52,206 nucleotides of DNA, from positions 1 to 52,206 of the forward strand of contig JACQUX010000016.1 in the NCBI GenBank assembly GCA_016210045.1, in the 5' to 3' direction. The notes below the pieces were generated by a model. It ran no database searches, was not told the DNA's origin, and was given only the letters and a program-made list of their open reading frames with translations. This document shows, one piece after another, positions 7,143 to 15,135 of this stretch (position 1 is its first letter; every line of letters starts with the position of its first letter). A program made the position numbers and the translations under genes. Origin of the DNA: Deltaproteobacteria bacterium (GTDB taxonomy: Bacteria > UBA10199 > GCA-002796325 > JACPFF01).

Positions 7143-8180
7143 CGTATTCGGCAAGATGGCTTGGACGTCCGGGCTCAGCTGCTGAATGCTCGTGCGGAGT
7201 GCCTTGCCCCATTTGGGGCCGCGATTGATGGCCTCGCGGTACACGGTGCGCAATTCGGTCGGCTGTTCCCGTTGGCACGCGACGAGGAGTTGTGCGGCCT
7301 GGAGGAGATCTTTTTCGCGTTTCGGGAGTTCGTGGGTGCCGCGGCGGGAGGCGACAATGAGTTTGTGAATGCTGTAGCGCGTCGGTTGTGGGACGCTGAC
7401 CGGGATTCCCCCGCGAGGACCGATGAGCACGGTGCGGAGCGGATCGATCAACAAGAAATCGAGGAACGGCAACGGCGCCAGACCTGCGTTGTTGAGTCGG
7501 GGCATGCGAAAAAACGGACGCGGGCGACCGCGTTGAGGGGTGAGCAGGTCGATCCGGAGCCCGTGGGGTCCGATGAAGGAGACAGTGGGGTATTTGGGAT
7601 TGAGGTTGGGGACGGCCCGCAGTGGCGTGCCCTGTTTGCCGAGGAGGTGGACCATGTCGATGGGTGCTGCCGCGCTGCGGTGTTGCTGCGGATCAGGCGC
7701 GACGTCGATATCGAGCGTGCGCAGACTCTGGTGTCGGAACGTGGTGCCCAAGAGCCCGGCGTAGGCGGAGAAGGCATGGGAGCCGATCAAGACCCCTTGT
7801 TCGTAGATCAGCTGTGCCGCGCTGAGTGCCGCGATGACCGTTGCGACGCTGTCTTCGACGTGGGGAATCCCGCCACGCCGCAACATGGCAGCACGGCGCT
7901 GCTCCGTGCGCCGCAGGTTAAGCAATTCTTGGCGACGCCGGCGGCGGACACGGCGATCGGATTCAATGCGCGTCGTAGTCTCTTCCGTCACGGAAGCAAC
8001 ATAGTGTTGGCATGCGATGCCGTCGCGATACGTCTGGCTGTACCAATACGGCTTTCCTTTAACGCGCTTCTGGACATACGTGGCTTCGTTGCGGAGTTGT
8101 TGTTCGAGCGCCGCGCGCGCCAGAACAGCCTCTTGAAATTCCAAGAACAGCGTGCGAATCGCGATGTCGAGACGCTCCAT
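7137..8180 (-). CDS. GSU2403-family nucleotidyltransferase-fold protein
   Basis: 347 residues resembling the GSU2403 family of uncharacterised nucleotidyltransferase-fold proteins. It has a basic helical N-terminus (RRVRRRRRQELLNLRRTEQRRA, about 75-96), then YEQGVLIGSHAFSAYAGLLG and TLDIDVAPD (about 128-160), which supply the G-S and D-x-D of the active site. No ribosome site precedes the ATG at 8180. A TTGAAA-17-TATAAC promoter ends only nine bases before the ATG, so the mRNA is probably leaderless. An 11-bp inverted repeat overlaps both promoter boxes. Function unknown; toxin-like or regulatory roles are speculative. Confidence 0.75.
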   Translation of the reverse strand: MERLDIAIRTLFLEFQEAVLARAALEQQLRNEATYVQKRVKGKPYWYSQTYRDGIACQHYVASVTEETTTRIESDRRVRRRRRQELLNLRRTEQRRAAMLRRGGIPHVEDSVATVIAALSAAQLIYEQGVLIGSHAFSAYAGLLGTTFRHQSLRTLDIDVAPDPQQHRSAAAPIDMVHLLGKQGTPLRAVPNLNPKYPTVSFIGPHGLRIDLLTPQRGRPRPFFRMPRLNNAGLAPLPFLDFLLIDPLRTVLIGPRGGIPVSVPQPTRYSIHKLIVASRRGTHELPKREKDLLQAAQLLVACQREQPTELRTVYREAINRGPKWGKALRTSIQQLSPDVQAILPNTL

Positions 8181-8181
8181 C

Positions 8182-8227
8182 AGTTATACGTTATAGATCG
8201 TGAATATTGAAATTTCAACGTATAACT
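8182..8227. promoter_or_regulatory. operator inverted repeat between divergent genes
   Basis: AGTTATACGTT (8182-8192) and AACGTATAACT (8217-8227) are perfect 11-bp arms 24 bases apart. One covers the -10 and the other the -35 of the leftward promoter, a strong arrangement for repression. Confidence 0.65.
8190..8218 (-). promoter_or_regulatory. sigma-70-type promoter giving a leaderless mRNA
   Basis: Minus strand TTGAAA (8213-8218), 17 bp, TATAAC (8190-8195); the ATG at 8180 is nine bases beyond the -10. Confidence 0.6.
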
Positions 8228-8246
8228 TATTGGGAGACGATTGGTA

Positions 8247-8273
8247 GCAACTTCCGGAGTGGCCGGCCGATAT
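8247..8273 (+). promoter_or_regulatory. sigma-28-like promoter, site H
   Basis: GCAACTTC (8247-8254), 11 bp, GCCGATAT (8266-8273), 19 bases before the ATG at 8293. Confidence 0.65.
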
Positions 8274-8292
8274 AACGGCAAAGGAGAATCAG

Positions 8293-8910
8293 ATGGCACA
8301 TATCGATGGATCGGGGCGGGGGTGTCGGCGGCCGGCGGCGGCAGAGATTGCGCGGGCTCGGCGGCAAGTCGCAGTGGCGCGGGCGGAGATTGGCCTCGGT
8401 CGGGCGTTGCATGGCGGGGCGCTCGCATCGCGTCCGCAGGCTGGGTCGGCGCGGCTGCTGGGTGATGTGTTGACCGGCCTGACTGCGAGGGCGGCCACGC
8501 GAGTCGGCGCGGCGGTCGCTGTGGGGTTATTTGCGCTCGTCGCGAAACCCGCAGAGCTGTTGGCCGAGGTGCCGGATTATCCGCATGCTGGCGGTCCGGT
8601 CACACCGGAGGACGACCGACTGCTCAACCAGGTGTTGTTTGGTGGGGGAGCGATTCTGCATTTCTATTGTCTGGGCACGGGGATCAAGAGCGACAGTACG
8701 ACGGTGGCACGTGGCATCGGGACGATGACGCCGATGCTGGGACTCATGTTCACGTTTCTCTGGAATATCTGCGCAGTGCACCAAGACATGGGACTCGATC
8801 CAGAGACCGTGCTCTGGGGCAATATGGGCGCATTGGGCGCGGGATGCTTCTCGCTCGGTGCATTGGCGCTCGATATGCAGCGCAACAGTACCGCGCAACG
8901 GGGCGTGTAG
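8293..8910 (+). CDS. orphan inner-membrane protein, FliA-like promoter
   Basis: 205 residues, family not recognised. A basic, alanine-rich amphipathic N-terminus (about 1-60) precedes hydrophobic segments at about 68-87 (RVGAAVAVGLFALVAK), 115-132 (VLFGGGAILHFYCLGTG), 146-165 (MLGLMFTFLWNICAV) and 178-197 (LGAGCFSLGALAL), so three or four membrane spans. AAGGAG precedes the ATG at good spacing. It is monocistronic, driven by site H, and convergent with the relE-type toxin gene ending at 8966. No catalytic motif is visible. Confidence 0.72.
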   Translation: MAHIDGSGRGCRRPAAAEIARARRQVAVARAEIGLGRALHGGALASRPQAGSARLLGDVLTGLTARAATRVGAAVAVGLFALVAKPAELLAEVPDYPHAGGPVTPEDDRLLNQVLFGGGAILHFYCLGTGIKSDSTTVARGIGTMTPMLGLMFTFLWNICAVHQDMGLDPETVLWGNMGALGAGCFSLGALALDMQRNSTAQRGV

Positions 8911-8965
8911 GGACTGTCCAGCAGTGAGGCGAAGCCGGCAGTGAAGGCCGCACGCTGTCAATGCG

Positions 8966-9253
8966 CTATTTCGGCAATCGTGTGGCAACGCCGGTATAGA
9001 CCTCGCGGCGGTGGCCGATTGTGTAGATCATGATGTCGCGGCCTCGGACTTCATAAATGATCCGGTAGTCGCCAACCCGCAATTTGCGATAACCATACAG
9101 TCCGCGCCGCAGCGGGGCGCCGAAACGGATCGGGTCTTGAACAATGCGCTCTTCGATGGCGCGTTGGATCGTGCGGCGTTGGCGTCGGTCCAGTTGGGGG
9201 ACGTCTTCGCTCAGGACGGCTGCGTGGTACAACAATCGATACGCCACGCTCAT
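8966..9253 (-). CDS. RelE/ParE-family toxin
   Basis: 95 residues. The core RKLRVGDYRIIYEVRGRDIMIYTIGHRREVY (about 57-88) is the typical RelE/ParE beta-sheet with conserved Arg and Tyr positions. RelE members cleave mRNA in the ribosome and ParE members poison gyrase; the sequence alone does not decide. The ATG at 9253 overlaps the antitoxin stop by four bases (ATGA); the longer frame to 9328 lies inside the antitoxin gene and is rejected. Confidence 0.85.
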   Translation of the reverse strand: MSVAYRLLYHAAVLSEDVPQLDRRQRRTIQRAIEERIVQDPIRFGAPLRRGLYGYRKLRVGDYRIIYEVRGRDIMIYTIGHRREVYTGVATRLPK

Positions 9254-9477
9254 TTCCAGATCTCGTCGTGGGTCAGGGCGGTGCGGCGATTGAAGGTTGC
9301 GCGGCGCCGCGTGGCCTTCCGCTGCCAATAGTCGTCTTCCGTGAGCTCAATGGCGTCGCGGATCAGATCGCGCACTTTCATGGAAACGGAGACGTCGTCG
9401 CGGTGCGCGAGGCGCTGCACGACCGTCAGCAGTGGACGTTCGAGGGTGACATTGATTCGCGGCAATTGTGTTGGCAT
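9250..9477 (-). CDS. RHH-type antitoxin
   Basis: 75 residues from the ATG at 9477, preceded by a strong AGGAGG. LPRINVTLERPLLTVVQRLAHRDDVSVSMKVRDLIRDAIEL is a ribbon-helix-helix fold. The Arg-rich C-terminus (RKATRRRATFNRRTALTHDEIW) would clamp the toxin. Frame upstream of 9477 is not supported. A small palindrome at 9503-9514 is a candidate operator. Confidence 0.8.
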   Translation of the reverse strand: MPTQLPRINVTLERPLLTVVQRLAHRDDVSVSMKVRDLIRDAIELTEDDYWQRKATRRRATFNRRTALTHDEIWK

Positions 9478-9502
9478 CGTACCTCCTCCTGATTTCAGGT
9501 GT

Positions 9503-9514
9503 ATCATATGTGAT
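9503..9514. promoter_or_regulatory. palindrome upstream of relE-type operon
   Basis: ATCA-TATG-TGAT, 26 bases before the antitoxin ATG, next to a possible leftward TTGTCA -35. Small but well placed for autoregulation. Confidence 0.35.
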
Positions 9515-9541
9515 GGACGCTGACAAGGAGGATGTCTTCCT

Positions 9542-9772
9542 GTGCACAACGGAATGGTGGTGCCGGGAGTCACGTCTGTCGATCTGATTCCCTACCACCT
9601 CGCCTGGCTCGCCAAATACGGCTGCGTGCAGTTGGGGGGGACGTATCTACCCCAGGCAATACGTCGCAATCACAATCTCTTTAGACCGTATTTTCATTTT
9701 TGTCGTGACCCGCTCTGTGCAACACGGCCAGCGCACGTCAGCGCGCGAAATAAAACGCTAGGAAGAAAATAG
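9542..9772 (+). pseudogene. glycosyltransferase 3'-end fragment
   Basis: The open frame (GTG at 9542) encodes VTSVDLIPYHLAWLAKYGC then VQLGG, almost the same as VTSADLIPYHVAWLAKYGC then VRLGG at the C-terminus of the glycosyltransferase at 5514-7142. At DNA level 9569-9640 matches 7035-7106 with few mismatches. The matching part covers only about 24 residues; the remaining frame has no resemblance and looks random. It is best read as the relic of a paralogue or of a duplication that left the intervening genes between two copies. GGAGG lies upstream, so expression of a short peptide cannot be excluded. Confidence 0.6.
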
Positions 9773-9788
9773 AAATGATGTCTGGTGG

Positions 9789-10895
9789 TTAGGTTGGGGT
9801 GATACGTCCCCGAGCAATTTGCGCAGCGTGGTCCCAGGTCCAGCGCGTGTGCATGTCGTGGGCGGCGGCGGCGCCGCGGGCGCGGGCCTCGGTTGGGTGG
9901 GTGGCGACGTGGCGGAGTAGTGCCGCGAGGCGATCGGGATCGATGACCGCCCAACGGCCGTGGGTGCCGCGTTGGGGGAAGAACGTGGGGCAGTATGCGT
10001 CTTCCAGCGCGTCGACGGCCAGGGGATAGCTATTCGTGGCCGTCAGGTATGCGGTCGGGCCGCTGTAGAACGGCGCGATCACCGGAAGTCCGCAGGCCAT
10101 CGCTTCGCAGATCGGGAGTCCCCAGCCTTCCGCCTTCGATGCGCTGACGAATGCGTGGGCGGAGTTGTAGAGTCGGGCCATCTCGGTGTCAGTGTGGAGT
10201 GGCGACTGGATCAACACGATGTGGCGGCGATTGCGCAATGCCAGCCGATCGATCTCCGCCGCGACGTTGATGCGTTGCAGCGCTGCGACGTGGCTCGTGA
10301 AGTGGCAGAGCAGCCAGACTGGGTTGTCGGGCGGGAACGCGCGATCGAACGCGCGGAGTAATTCCACCATCCCTTTGCGCGCCTCCCATTTGCCGACGGC
10401 GAGGAAACGGAAGCCTTCCAACGTCGCGAGTTCAGGGAGGGGTTCAAGGCCGGGACGAAAGATCGTTGGATCGACGCCTTCCGGAACGACGTGCACGCGT
10501 GCGGCATCGAGTCCGTGTTGTAACAATACGCTGCGGCCCCATGTGGTTGGGACCCAGACTTGGTCGAGTTGCGCCAGTTGATGGATGCCGGCTGCGGAGA
10601 CGCGATCGGTCTCGAACACGGTGTAGCCAATGCGTGGGTGTCCGCCGAAGCGGTACATCTCTTCGGGGTAATCGAGGTTGATGGTCGGGGCCTGTAGATC
10701 GATCGTCTCCAGCCGCGCCAACATGGTGCCCCATGGCCCGGCCAGCAGTTCGTCGGAGAGCGGGCCGTATTTGGGGGCGAGGCAGACGGGGATCAGCCGG
10801 TCGAGTGCGGCCGAGAAGCGGCGCGCGTGCAGCGCATAGCCGGTGTGGCCGACAACATTGGCGAAGCAGTTGACGGTGCGCTCAGCTCCCGGCAT
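9789..10895 (-). CDS. GT4-type glycosyltransferase
   Basis: 368 residues. The C-terminal GT-B half has the usual donor-site signature FVSASKAEGWGLPICEAMACGLPVIAPFYSG (about 244-274, E-x7-E). The N-terminus starts directly with the acceptor domain (VNCFANVVGHTGYALHARRF). The protein is soluble; substrate unknown. It runs opposite to the other glycosyltransferase (5514) and divergently from dus, with only 27 bases between starts. TTGTGC-17-TATAGC (10907-10935) ends 11 bases before the ATG, so a very short leader is likely; there is no ribosome site. Confidence 0.88.
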   Translation of the reverse strand: MPGAERTVNCFANVVGHTGYALHARRFSAALDRLIPVCLAPKYGPLSDELLAGPWGTMLARLETIDLQAPTINLDYPEEMYRFGGHPRIGYTVFETDRVSAAGIHQLAQLDQVWVPTTWGRSVLLQHGLDAARVHVVPEGVDPTIFRPGLEPLPELATLEGFRFLAVGKWEARKGMVELLRAFDRAFPPDNPVWLLCHFTSHVAALQRINVAAEIDRLALRNRRHIVLIQSPLHTDTEMARLYNSAHAFVSASKAEGWGLPICEAMACGLPVIAPFYSGPTAYLTATNSYPLAVDALEDAYCPTFFPQRGTHGRWAVIDPDRLAALLRHVATHPTEARARGAAAAHDMHTRWTWDHAAQIARGRITPT

Positions 10896-10906
10896 AGGTG
10901 CCGCAA

Positions 10907-10935
10907 GCTATACGGTGGATTGATGACGTGCACAA
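10907..10935 (-). promoter_or_regulatory. sigma-70-type promoter, short leader
   Basis: Minus strand TTGTGC (10930-10935), 17 bp, TATAGC (10907-10912), 11 bases before the ATG at 10895. It overlaps the start of dus on the other strand. Confidence 0.4.
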
Positions 10936-12110
10936 ACGACAAAAACGATTCGTGTTGGTCCCGCAGCGCTCGTCCCATCCTTGGGCTTTCGCCGATGGAT
11001 GGGATCACGAATGCGCCGTATCGATTTATTGCGGCAAAGTATGGTCGGCCGGACGTCGTCTTTACGGAATTCGTCCCCGTCGCGGGCCTGATGCATGCGG
11101 CGACCCGTTTGCTGCTCGACTTCGAATATGCCGAAATCGAACGACCGGTGGTGGCGCAAGTCTATGGGAGCGATCCACAGGCCTTTTATGCCGTTGTGCA
11201 CTTAGTGTGCGAACTTGGGTTCGACGGGATCGACATTAATATGGGCTGTCCGGCCAAGAACGTGGCCGGCCGTGGAGCGGGCGCGGGACTTATTCGTACG
11301 CCGAAGTTGGCGCAGGCGGTCGTGCGGGCAGTGCAGCGCGGGATCGCCGATTGGTGCGACGGGCAGGACGCTGTGCATGCGGGTGTGCCGGCGGAAGTCA
11401 TGGCTGCGGCCGAGTCGGCGATCGCACGGCATCGCGCGGTGTGCGGTGGGGCGCGGCGGGCGATCCCCGTCTCGGTGAAGACGCGGATCGGATACGATTC
11501 GGTGGTGATTGCCGATTGGGTGCGGACGCTGCTGGAGGTAGAGCCGGCCGCAATCAGCGTTCATGGTCGGACGTTGAAACAATTGTACCGTGGCGCGGCG
11601 GATTGGGAGGCGATCGCGCTGGCTGCGACCCTCGTGCGGGGGACGACCACGCAGGTCCTCGGCAATGGCGATTTGACCGACGCCGCAGCGATTGTGGAGC
11701 GGTTGCAAACGACGGACGTGGCTGGCGTGTTGATCGGCCGCGCGTCGATGGGCAACCCATGGATTTTTGCGGCGGCGCGGGTGGGCATGGGGCGGGGCGA
11801 TGCGCATGCGGTCGTCGAACCCACGCTGCCGCAACGATTCGCCGCATTGTTGGAGCACGCGGCGCAGTTGGAAACGTTCAATGCGGGCAATTCGTTTCCA
11901 CACGTGTATCGCCTCGTGAAGCCGTATACGCACGGCGTGCCGGATGCCGCAGCGCTCCGAGCTGCGCTGATGGCCGCGCGCAGTGTGCGTGAAATGACTG
12001 TCGCCGTTCAACAATTCCTCGACGCGTGCGCGCTGACGCACGATCACTTGCGGGAGCAGCCGTCACTCGGGCACTGTGCGTCACCAGGAGAACCCGACGT
12101 ACGCACGTAA
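10923..12110 (+). CDS. dus: tRNA-dihydrouridine synthase
   Basis: 395 residues, FMN TIM-barrel family that reduces uridine to dihydrouridine in tRNA. LGLSPMDGITNAPYRFIA (about 20-37) is the FMN-binding start of the barrel. DINMGCPAKNVAGRGAGAGLI holds the catalytic cysteine, and VSVKTRIGYD and VLGNGDL are the later phosphate-binding strands. The start at ATG 10923 is chosen because upstream frame overlaps the divergent glycosyltransferase; GGTGG lies just before it. Its stop falls within an ACGTACGCAC-type repeat island that runs up to maf. Confidence 0.93.
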   Translation: MTCTNDKNDSCWSRSARPILGLSPMDGITNAPYRFIAAKYGRPDVVFTEFVPVAGLMHAATRLLLDFEYAEIERPVVAQVYGSDPQAFYAVVHLVCELGFDGIDINMGCPAKNVAGRGAGAGLIRTPKLAQAVVRAVQRGIADWCDGQDAVHAGVPAEVMAAAESAIARHRAVCGGARRAIPVSVKTRIGYDSVVIADWVRTLLEVEPAAISVHGRTLKQLYRGAADWEAIALAATLVRGTTTQVLGNGDLTDAAAIVERLQTTDVAGVLIGRASMGNPWIFAAARVGMGRGDAHAVVEPTLPQRFAALLEHAAQLETFNAGNSFPHVYRLVKPYTHGVPDAAALRAALMAARSVREMTVAVQQFLDACALTHDHLREQPSLGHCASPGEPDVRT

Positions 12111-12135
12111 GCACGTACGCACTTGCGCACGCATT
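12098..12135. repeat. iterated ACGTACGCAC island before maf
   Basis: Degenerate repetition of ACGTACGCAC / TGCGCACGCA. It contains the dus stop codon and fills the space where a maf ribosome site would be. A related stretch (GACGTTCGTACGCACG) occurs at the 3' end of maf, 12731-12746. Confidence 0.5.
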
Positions 12136-12136
12136 T

Positions 12137-12757
12137 ATGCACATCATCCTCGCATCCACTTCGCCGCGGCGCCGGGAACTCCTGGCGCGACTCGATATCG
12201 TCTTCGACGTTGTCGCTCCGGACGTCAATGAGGCGTTGCTCGTTGGGGAGTCGCCGCAACAAATGGCGGAGCGCTTGGCGCAATTGAAGGCCAATGCGGT
12301 GGCTGCGGAGCGTCCCGGGGCGATCGTGGTGGGCAGCGACACGATCGTGGTGTTGAACGAGGTCGTGTTGGGGAAGCCCGAGTCGCCGGCGGATGCGGAG
12401 CGGATGTTGACGACGCTGGCCGGGCGGACGCATGAAGTGATCACGGCCGTCGCGGTGTACGATCCGCGGACGCGGCATACCCATGTCATTGCCGAAGTGG
12501 CGTGGGTGCGAATGACGCGGCTCGACGCCGCTACGATTGCCGCGTATGTCGCCTCCGGAGAGCCGATGGACAAAGCCGGGGCTTACGCGGTGCAAGGCTT
12601 AGGTGGGCGCTTAATCGAGTCGATCGACGGCGACTACTTCGCCGTCGTCGGACTGCCGCTCCAGGCCACGGCGATGCTGTTGCAGCGCGTCGGACTGGTG
12701 ATCACAACCGATTTGCATGCGCTGTATAAGGACGTTCGTACGCACGTTAAGAATTGA
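12137..12757 (+). CDS. maf: Maf-family nucleotide pyrophosphatase
   Basis: 206 residues. Maf/YhdE proteins hydrolyse non-canonical or dTTP/UTP nucleotides to monophosphates. Characteristic motifs are present: ASTSPRRRELL (about 6-16), VGSDTIVVLN (catalytic Asp), LGKPESPADAERML, AGRTHEVIT and YAVQGLGG. The start at 12137 places ILASTSPRR near the N-terminus as in the family. There is no Shine-Dalgarno; the upstream DNA is an iterated repeat, so expression may depend on coupling to dus. Confidence 0.92.
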   Translation: MHIILASTSPRRRELLARLDIVFDVVAPDVNEALLVGESPQQMAERLAQLKANAVAAERPGAIVVGSDTIVVLNEVVLGKPESPADAERMLTTLAGRTHEVITAVAVYDPRTRHTHVIAEVAWVRMTRLDAATIAAYVASGEPMDKAGAYAVQGLGGRLIESIDGDYFAVVGLPLQATAMLLQRVGLVITTDLHALYKDVRTHVKN

Positions 12758-12779
12758 CGTGCCGCAGGAAATATGGTGG

Positions 12780-13856
12780 ATGACCGCGATCATGCCGGTT
12801 CCGATCTCACAACAGTGGCGCGTCGCCTCGTATGTCCTCAAGCAAAAGCTGACGGGACGGAAGCGCTATCCGCTCGTGCTGATGCTCGAACCGCTGTTCC
12901 GCTGCAATTTGGAATGCGCGGGTTGCGGCAAGATCCAATTCCCGGAAGAGACGTTGAAGAAGCGGCTGACCGTGGCGCAATGTCTCCAAGCCGCTGAAGA
13001 ATGCGGCGCCCCGATCGTCAGTATTCCCGGCGGGGAACCGTTGATCCATCCCGAAATGCCGCAGATCGTTGAAGGCCTCATTCACCAGAAGCGGTATATC
13101 TATCTCTGCACCAACGCGATCTTGTTACAACGGAAGCTAGAACTCTTTACGCCGTCGAAGTTCCTCACCTTCAGCGTGCATCTCGATGGACTGCGCGAAG
13201 AACATGATCGCTCGGTCTGTCGCGCCGGGGTGTTCGACCAAGCCGTCGCGGCGATCCAGGCGGCGTTGGCCAAGGGCTTCCGCGTGACGACCAACACCAC
13301 GTTGTTCGATGGCGCGGAGCCGGAACGGGTGCGGGAATTTTTCGACTTCCTGATGGATCTCAACGTCGAAGGCATGATGGTCTCGCCCGGCTATAGCTAC
13401 GAAAAAGCACCCGACCAACAACACTTCCTGAAACGCGCGCGCACTAAGGAACTGTTCGCGCGCATCTTGCGAGGACGGCAGCAGAAAAAGTGGCGCTTCA
13501 ACCAGTCGCCGCTGTTTCTGGAGTTTCTCCAAGGCACGCAAGAATACCAATGCACGCCGTGGGGCAACCCGACGTACAACGTCTTCGGATGGCAGCGGCC
13601 GTGTTATCTGCTCGGTGAAGGCTATGTGAACAGCTTCCGCGAGTTAATGGAAACGACCGAGTGGGATCGCTACGGCACCGGCCGCCACGAAAAGTGCGCC
13701 GATTGCATGGTCCATTGTGGCTACGAAGCCAGCGCGGTCGACGACACCTTTTCCTCGTGGCGCGGCTTCGCGAAGACCGTGCAACTGACGCTGGGCAGCG
13801 GCAAGGCCGCCCCGGATGTCCCGCCGCCGCCGTCAATCTATCAAAAGTCGGCTTGA
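12780..13856 (+). CDS. hpnH: HpnH-type radical SAM protein, hopanoid side-chain synthesis
   Basis: 358 residues. The radical-SAM cluster CNLECAGC (C-x3-C-x2-C, about 41-48) lies in the context PLVLMLEPLFRCNLECAGCGK that is typical of HpnH. HpnH joins an adenosyl group to diploptene, the first step of extended hopanoid synthesis. A C-terminal cysteine region (HEKCADCMVHCGYEASAV, about 303-320) is also normal for the family. ATG 12780 is chosen over 12792; AGGAAA lies just upstream. No squalene-hopene cyclase or other hpn gene is in the window, so the pathway is incomplete here. Confidence 0.88.
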   Translation: MTAIMPVPISQQWRVASYVLKQKLTGRKRYPLVLMLEPLFRCNLECAGCGKIQFPEETLKKRLTVAQCLQAAEECGAPIVSIPGGEPLIHPEMPQIVEGLIHQKRYIYLCTNAILLQRKLELFTPSKFLTFSVHLDGLREEHDRSVCRAGVFDQAVAAIQAALAKGFRVTTNTTLFDGAEPERVREFFDFLMDLNVEGMMVSPGYSYEKAPDQQHFLKRARTKELFARILRGRQQKKWRFNQSPLFLEFLQGTQEYQCTPWGNPTYNVFGWQRPCYLLGEGYVNSFRELMETTEWDRYGTGRHEKCADCMVHCGYEASAVDDTFSSWRGFAKTVQLTLGSGKAAPDVPPPPSIYQKSA

Positions 13857-13879
13857 TAGCCTTCCTACGCCCTGTAGAC

Positions 13880-13906
13880 GCAACTTTTCTATCGGGGCGC
13901 CGATAA
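13880..13906 (+). promoter_or_regulatory. sigma-28-like promoter, site D
   Basis: GCAACTTT (13880-13887), 11 bp, GCCGATAA (13899-13906): exact window consensus in both boxes, 21 bases before the ATG at 13928. Confidence 0.72.
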
Positions 13907-13927
13907 CACCGATACCCAGGAGGTCCT

Positions 13928-15058
13928 ATGGCCGTGAGCGGAGTTCGTCATTCGGGATTTGTCCAGCGTGTCACGCAGTTGTTGGCGCCGGGGAAGAGTC
14001 CGACGCTGTTGGCCAAATTGCTGCAATCCCCGCGCGGGAGTCGTTACTTTAGTGAGCGGGTCCGGCAAGCACAGCCGCTGTACTGGGAAATACGCACAGA
14101 TAATACGTGGAACATTAAAAAACGATACCCGAAACGATACCCGAAACGATACTCGGATGAGTTGCCTTTGGTACTAGCGGCTTCGGATGAATTGCCTTTG
14201 GTACTAGCGGCTCTAGTGCGGCGTCCCTCCTTCTACCAGCAGTTGATAAGGTTCCATGGTCAAGTCATGCGAGGAGAGTTCCGTGCCTCTGCCGGCGATG
14301 CGACGTCGCTCGCTGCCATATTCTTTGGGCACCCGAAGGATGTGCGCAGAGTGCTCCCAAAATATCTCAGAGCGCTTGGCGCGCGGATGTTGGTGGATAT
14401 TCAGTTGGCGGAGCGGCGGGAGTTTGCGTCGCGGGAGAGAGCATTCGAGAACGCGGCGTCATCGCTCGATCAAACATTATTTCAAGTGGTGACGCGGGCC
14501 GAGGCCCTCCGTTGGTCGCAAGCCAATACCGATGTGCTGGCGGACGTCACAGCGATTGAGCGCTCTGCGGGCTTACGCGCTGGCCATCACATACTGGCGC
14601 TGCCACCCACTATCCGCACGTTGCGTGCTCGGGGCATGTGCGACATCCCCGATTTCTACCGGCGATTTTTGCAAGCCTATACCGACACAGTGCATGGGTT
14701 CGCGATCGTGGCAGGGCTTGTCGAGGCCCTCAAGGATTCCCCATCGTTGCTTGTGGCCTTAGAATTGGCTATGGACATGGCGTGGGAGTCGGGGTTGTCG
14801 CCCCAGGACAATTATTTCGATGACCTGGTGGACGCCGTGCGACGGATGGAGCTGGCCGGCGGCGATGGCACGGAACTGCGGGCGATCAAGGCCATGCCGG
14901 ATATTGCATGGTCGAAAATAGGGATGATACGTCAGCTGCATGCGGATCAAGCATTGGAAGGTCATTCCTCCCGTGCCACTGGCCTATTTGTCGATTGGGG
15001 GATGGCTGTTTGGGATCATGTCCACTGGGGTGTGCCGTTGCCGGTCGTCACGGTGTGA
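13928..15058 (+). CDS. orphan helical protein with internal tandem repeats, FliA-like promoter
   Basis: 376 residues, not recognised. A strong AGGAGG precedes the ATG. Residues about 65-76 are KRYPKRYPKRYS (three 12-base units at 14120-14155) and about 76-95 are SDELPLVLAA twice (two 30-base units at 14153-14212). The repeats are nearly identical at DNA level, so they are recent and keep the frame. The remainder is mainly helical, with conserved-looking ARMLVDIQLAERREF and a His-rich segment near the C-terminus (GMAVWDHVHWGVPLPV). No signal peptide is obvious. Confidence 0.72.
   Translation: MAVSGVRHSGFVQRVTQLLAPGKSPTLLAKLLQSPRGSRYFSERVRQAQPLYWEIRTDNTWNIKKRYPKRYPKRYSDELPLVLAASDELPLVLAALVRRPSFYQQLIRFHGQVMRGEFRASAGDATSLAAIFFGHPKDVRRVLPKYLRALGARMLVDIQLAERREFASRERAFENAASSLDQTLFQVVTRAEALRWSQANTDVLADVTAIERSAGLRAGHHILALPPTIRTLRARGMCDIPDFYRRFLQAYTDTVHGFAIVAGLVEALKDSPSLLVALELAMDMAWESGLSPQDNYFDDLVDAVRRMELAGGDGTELRAIKAMPDIAWSKIGMIRQLHADQALEGHSSRATGLFVDWGMAVWDHVHWGVPLPVVTV
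14120..14212 (+). repeat. 12-bp x3 and 30-bp x2 in-frame tandem repeats
   Basis: AAACGATACCCG repeats at 14120-14131, 14132-14143 and 14144-14155 (one mismatch in the last). A 30-base unit starting TCGGATGA repeats at 14153-14182 and 14183-14212 with a single difference. Both unit lengths are multiples of three. Confidence 0.9.
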
Positions 15059-15135
15059 TTGATACGGAATCCCGTTTTCCGGCGCCAGCCGTTGGAAAAA
15101 CGCCAACACCTCTTTTCTTTGTCCAGTCGCAGGGT

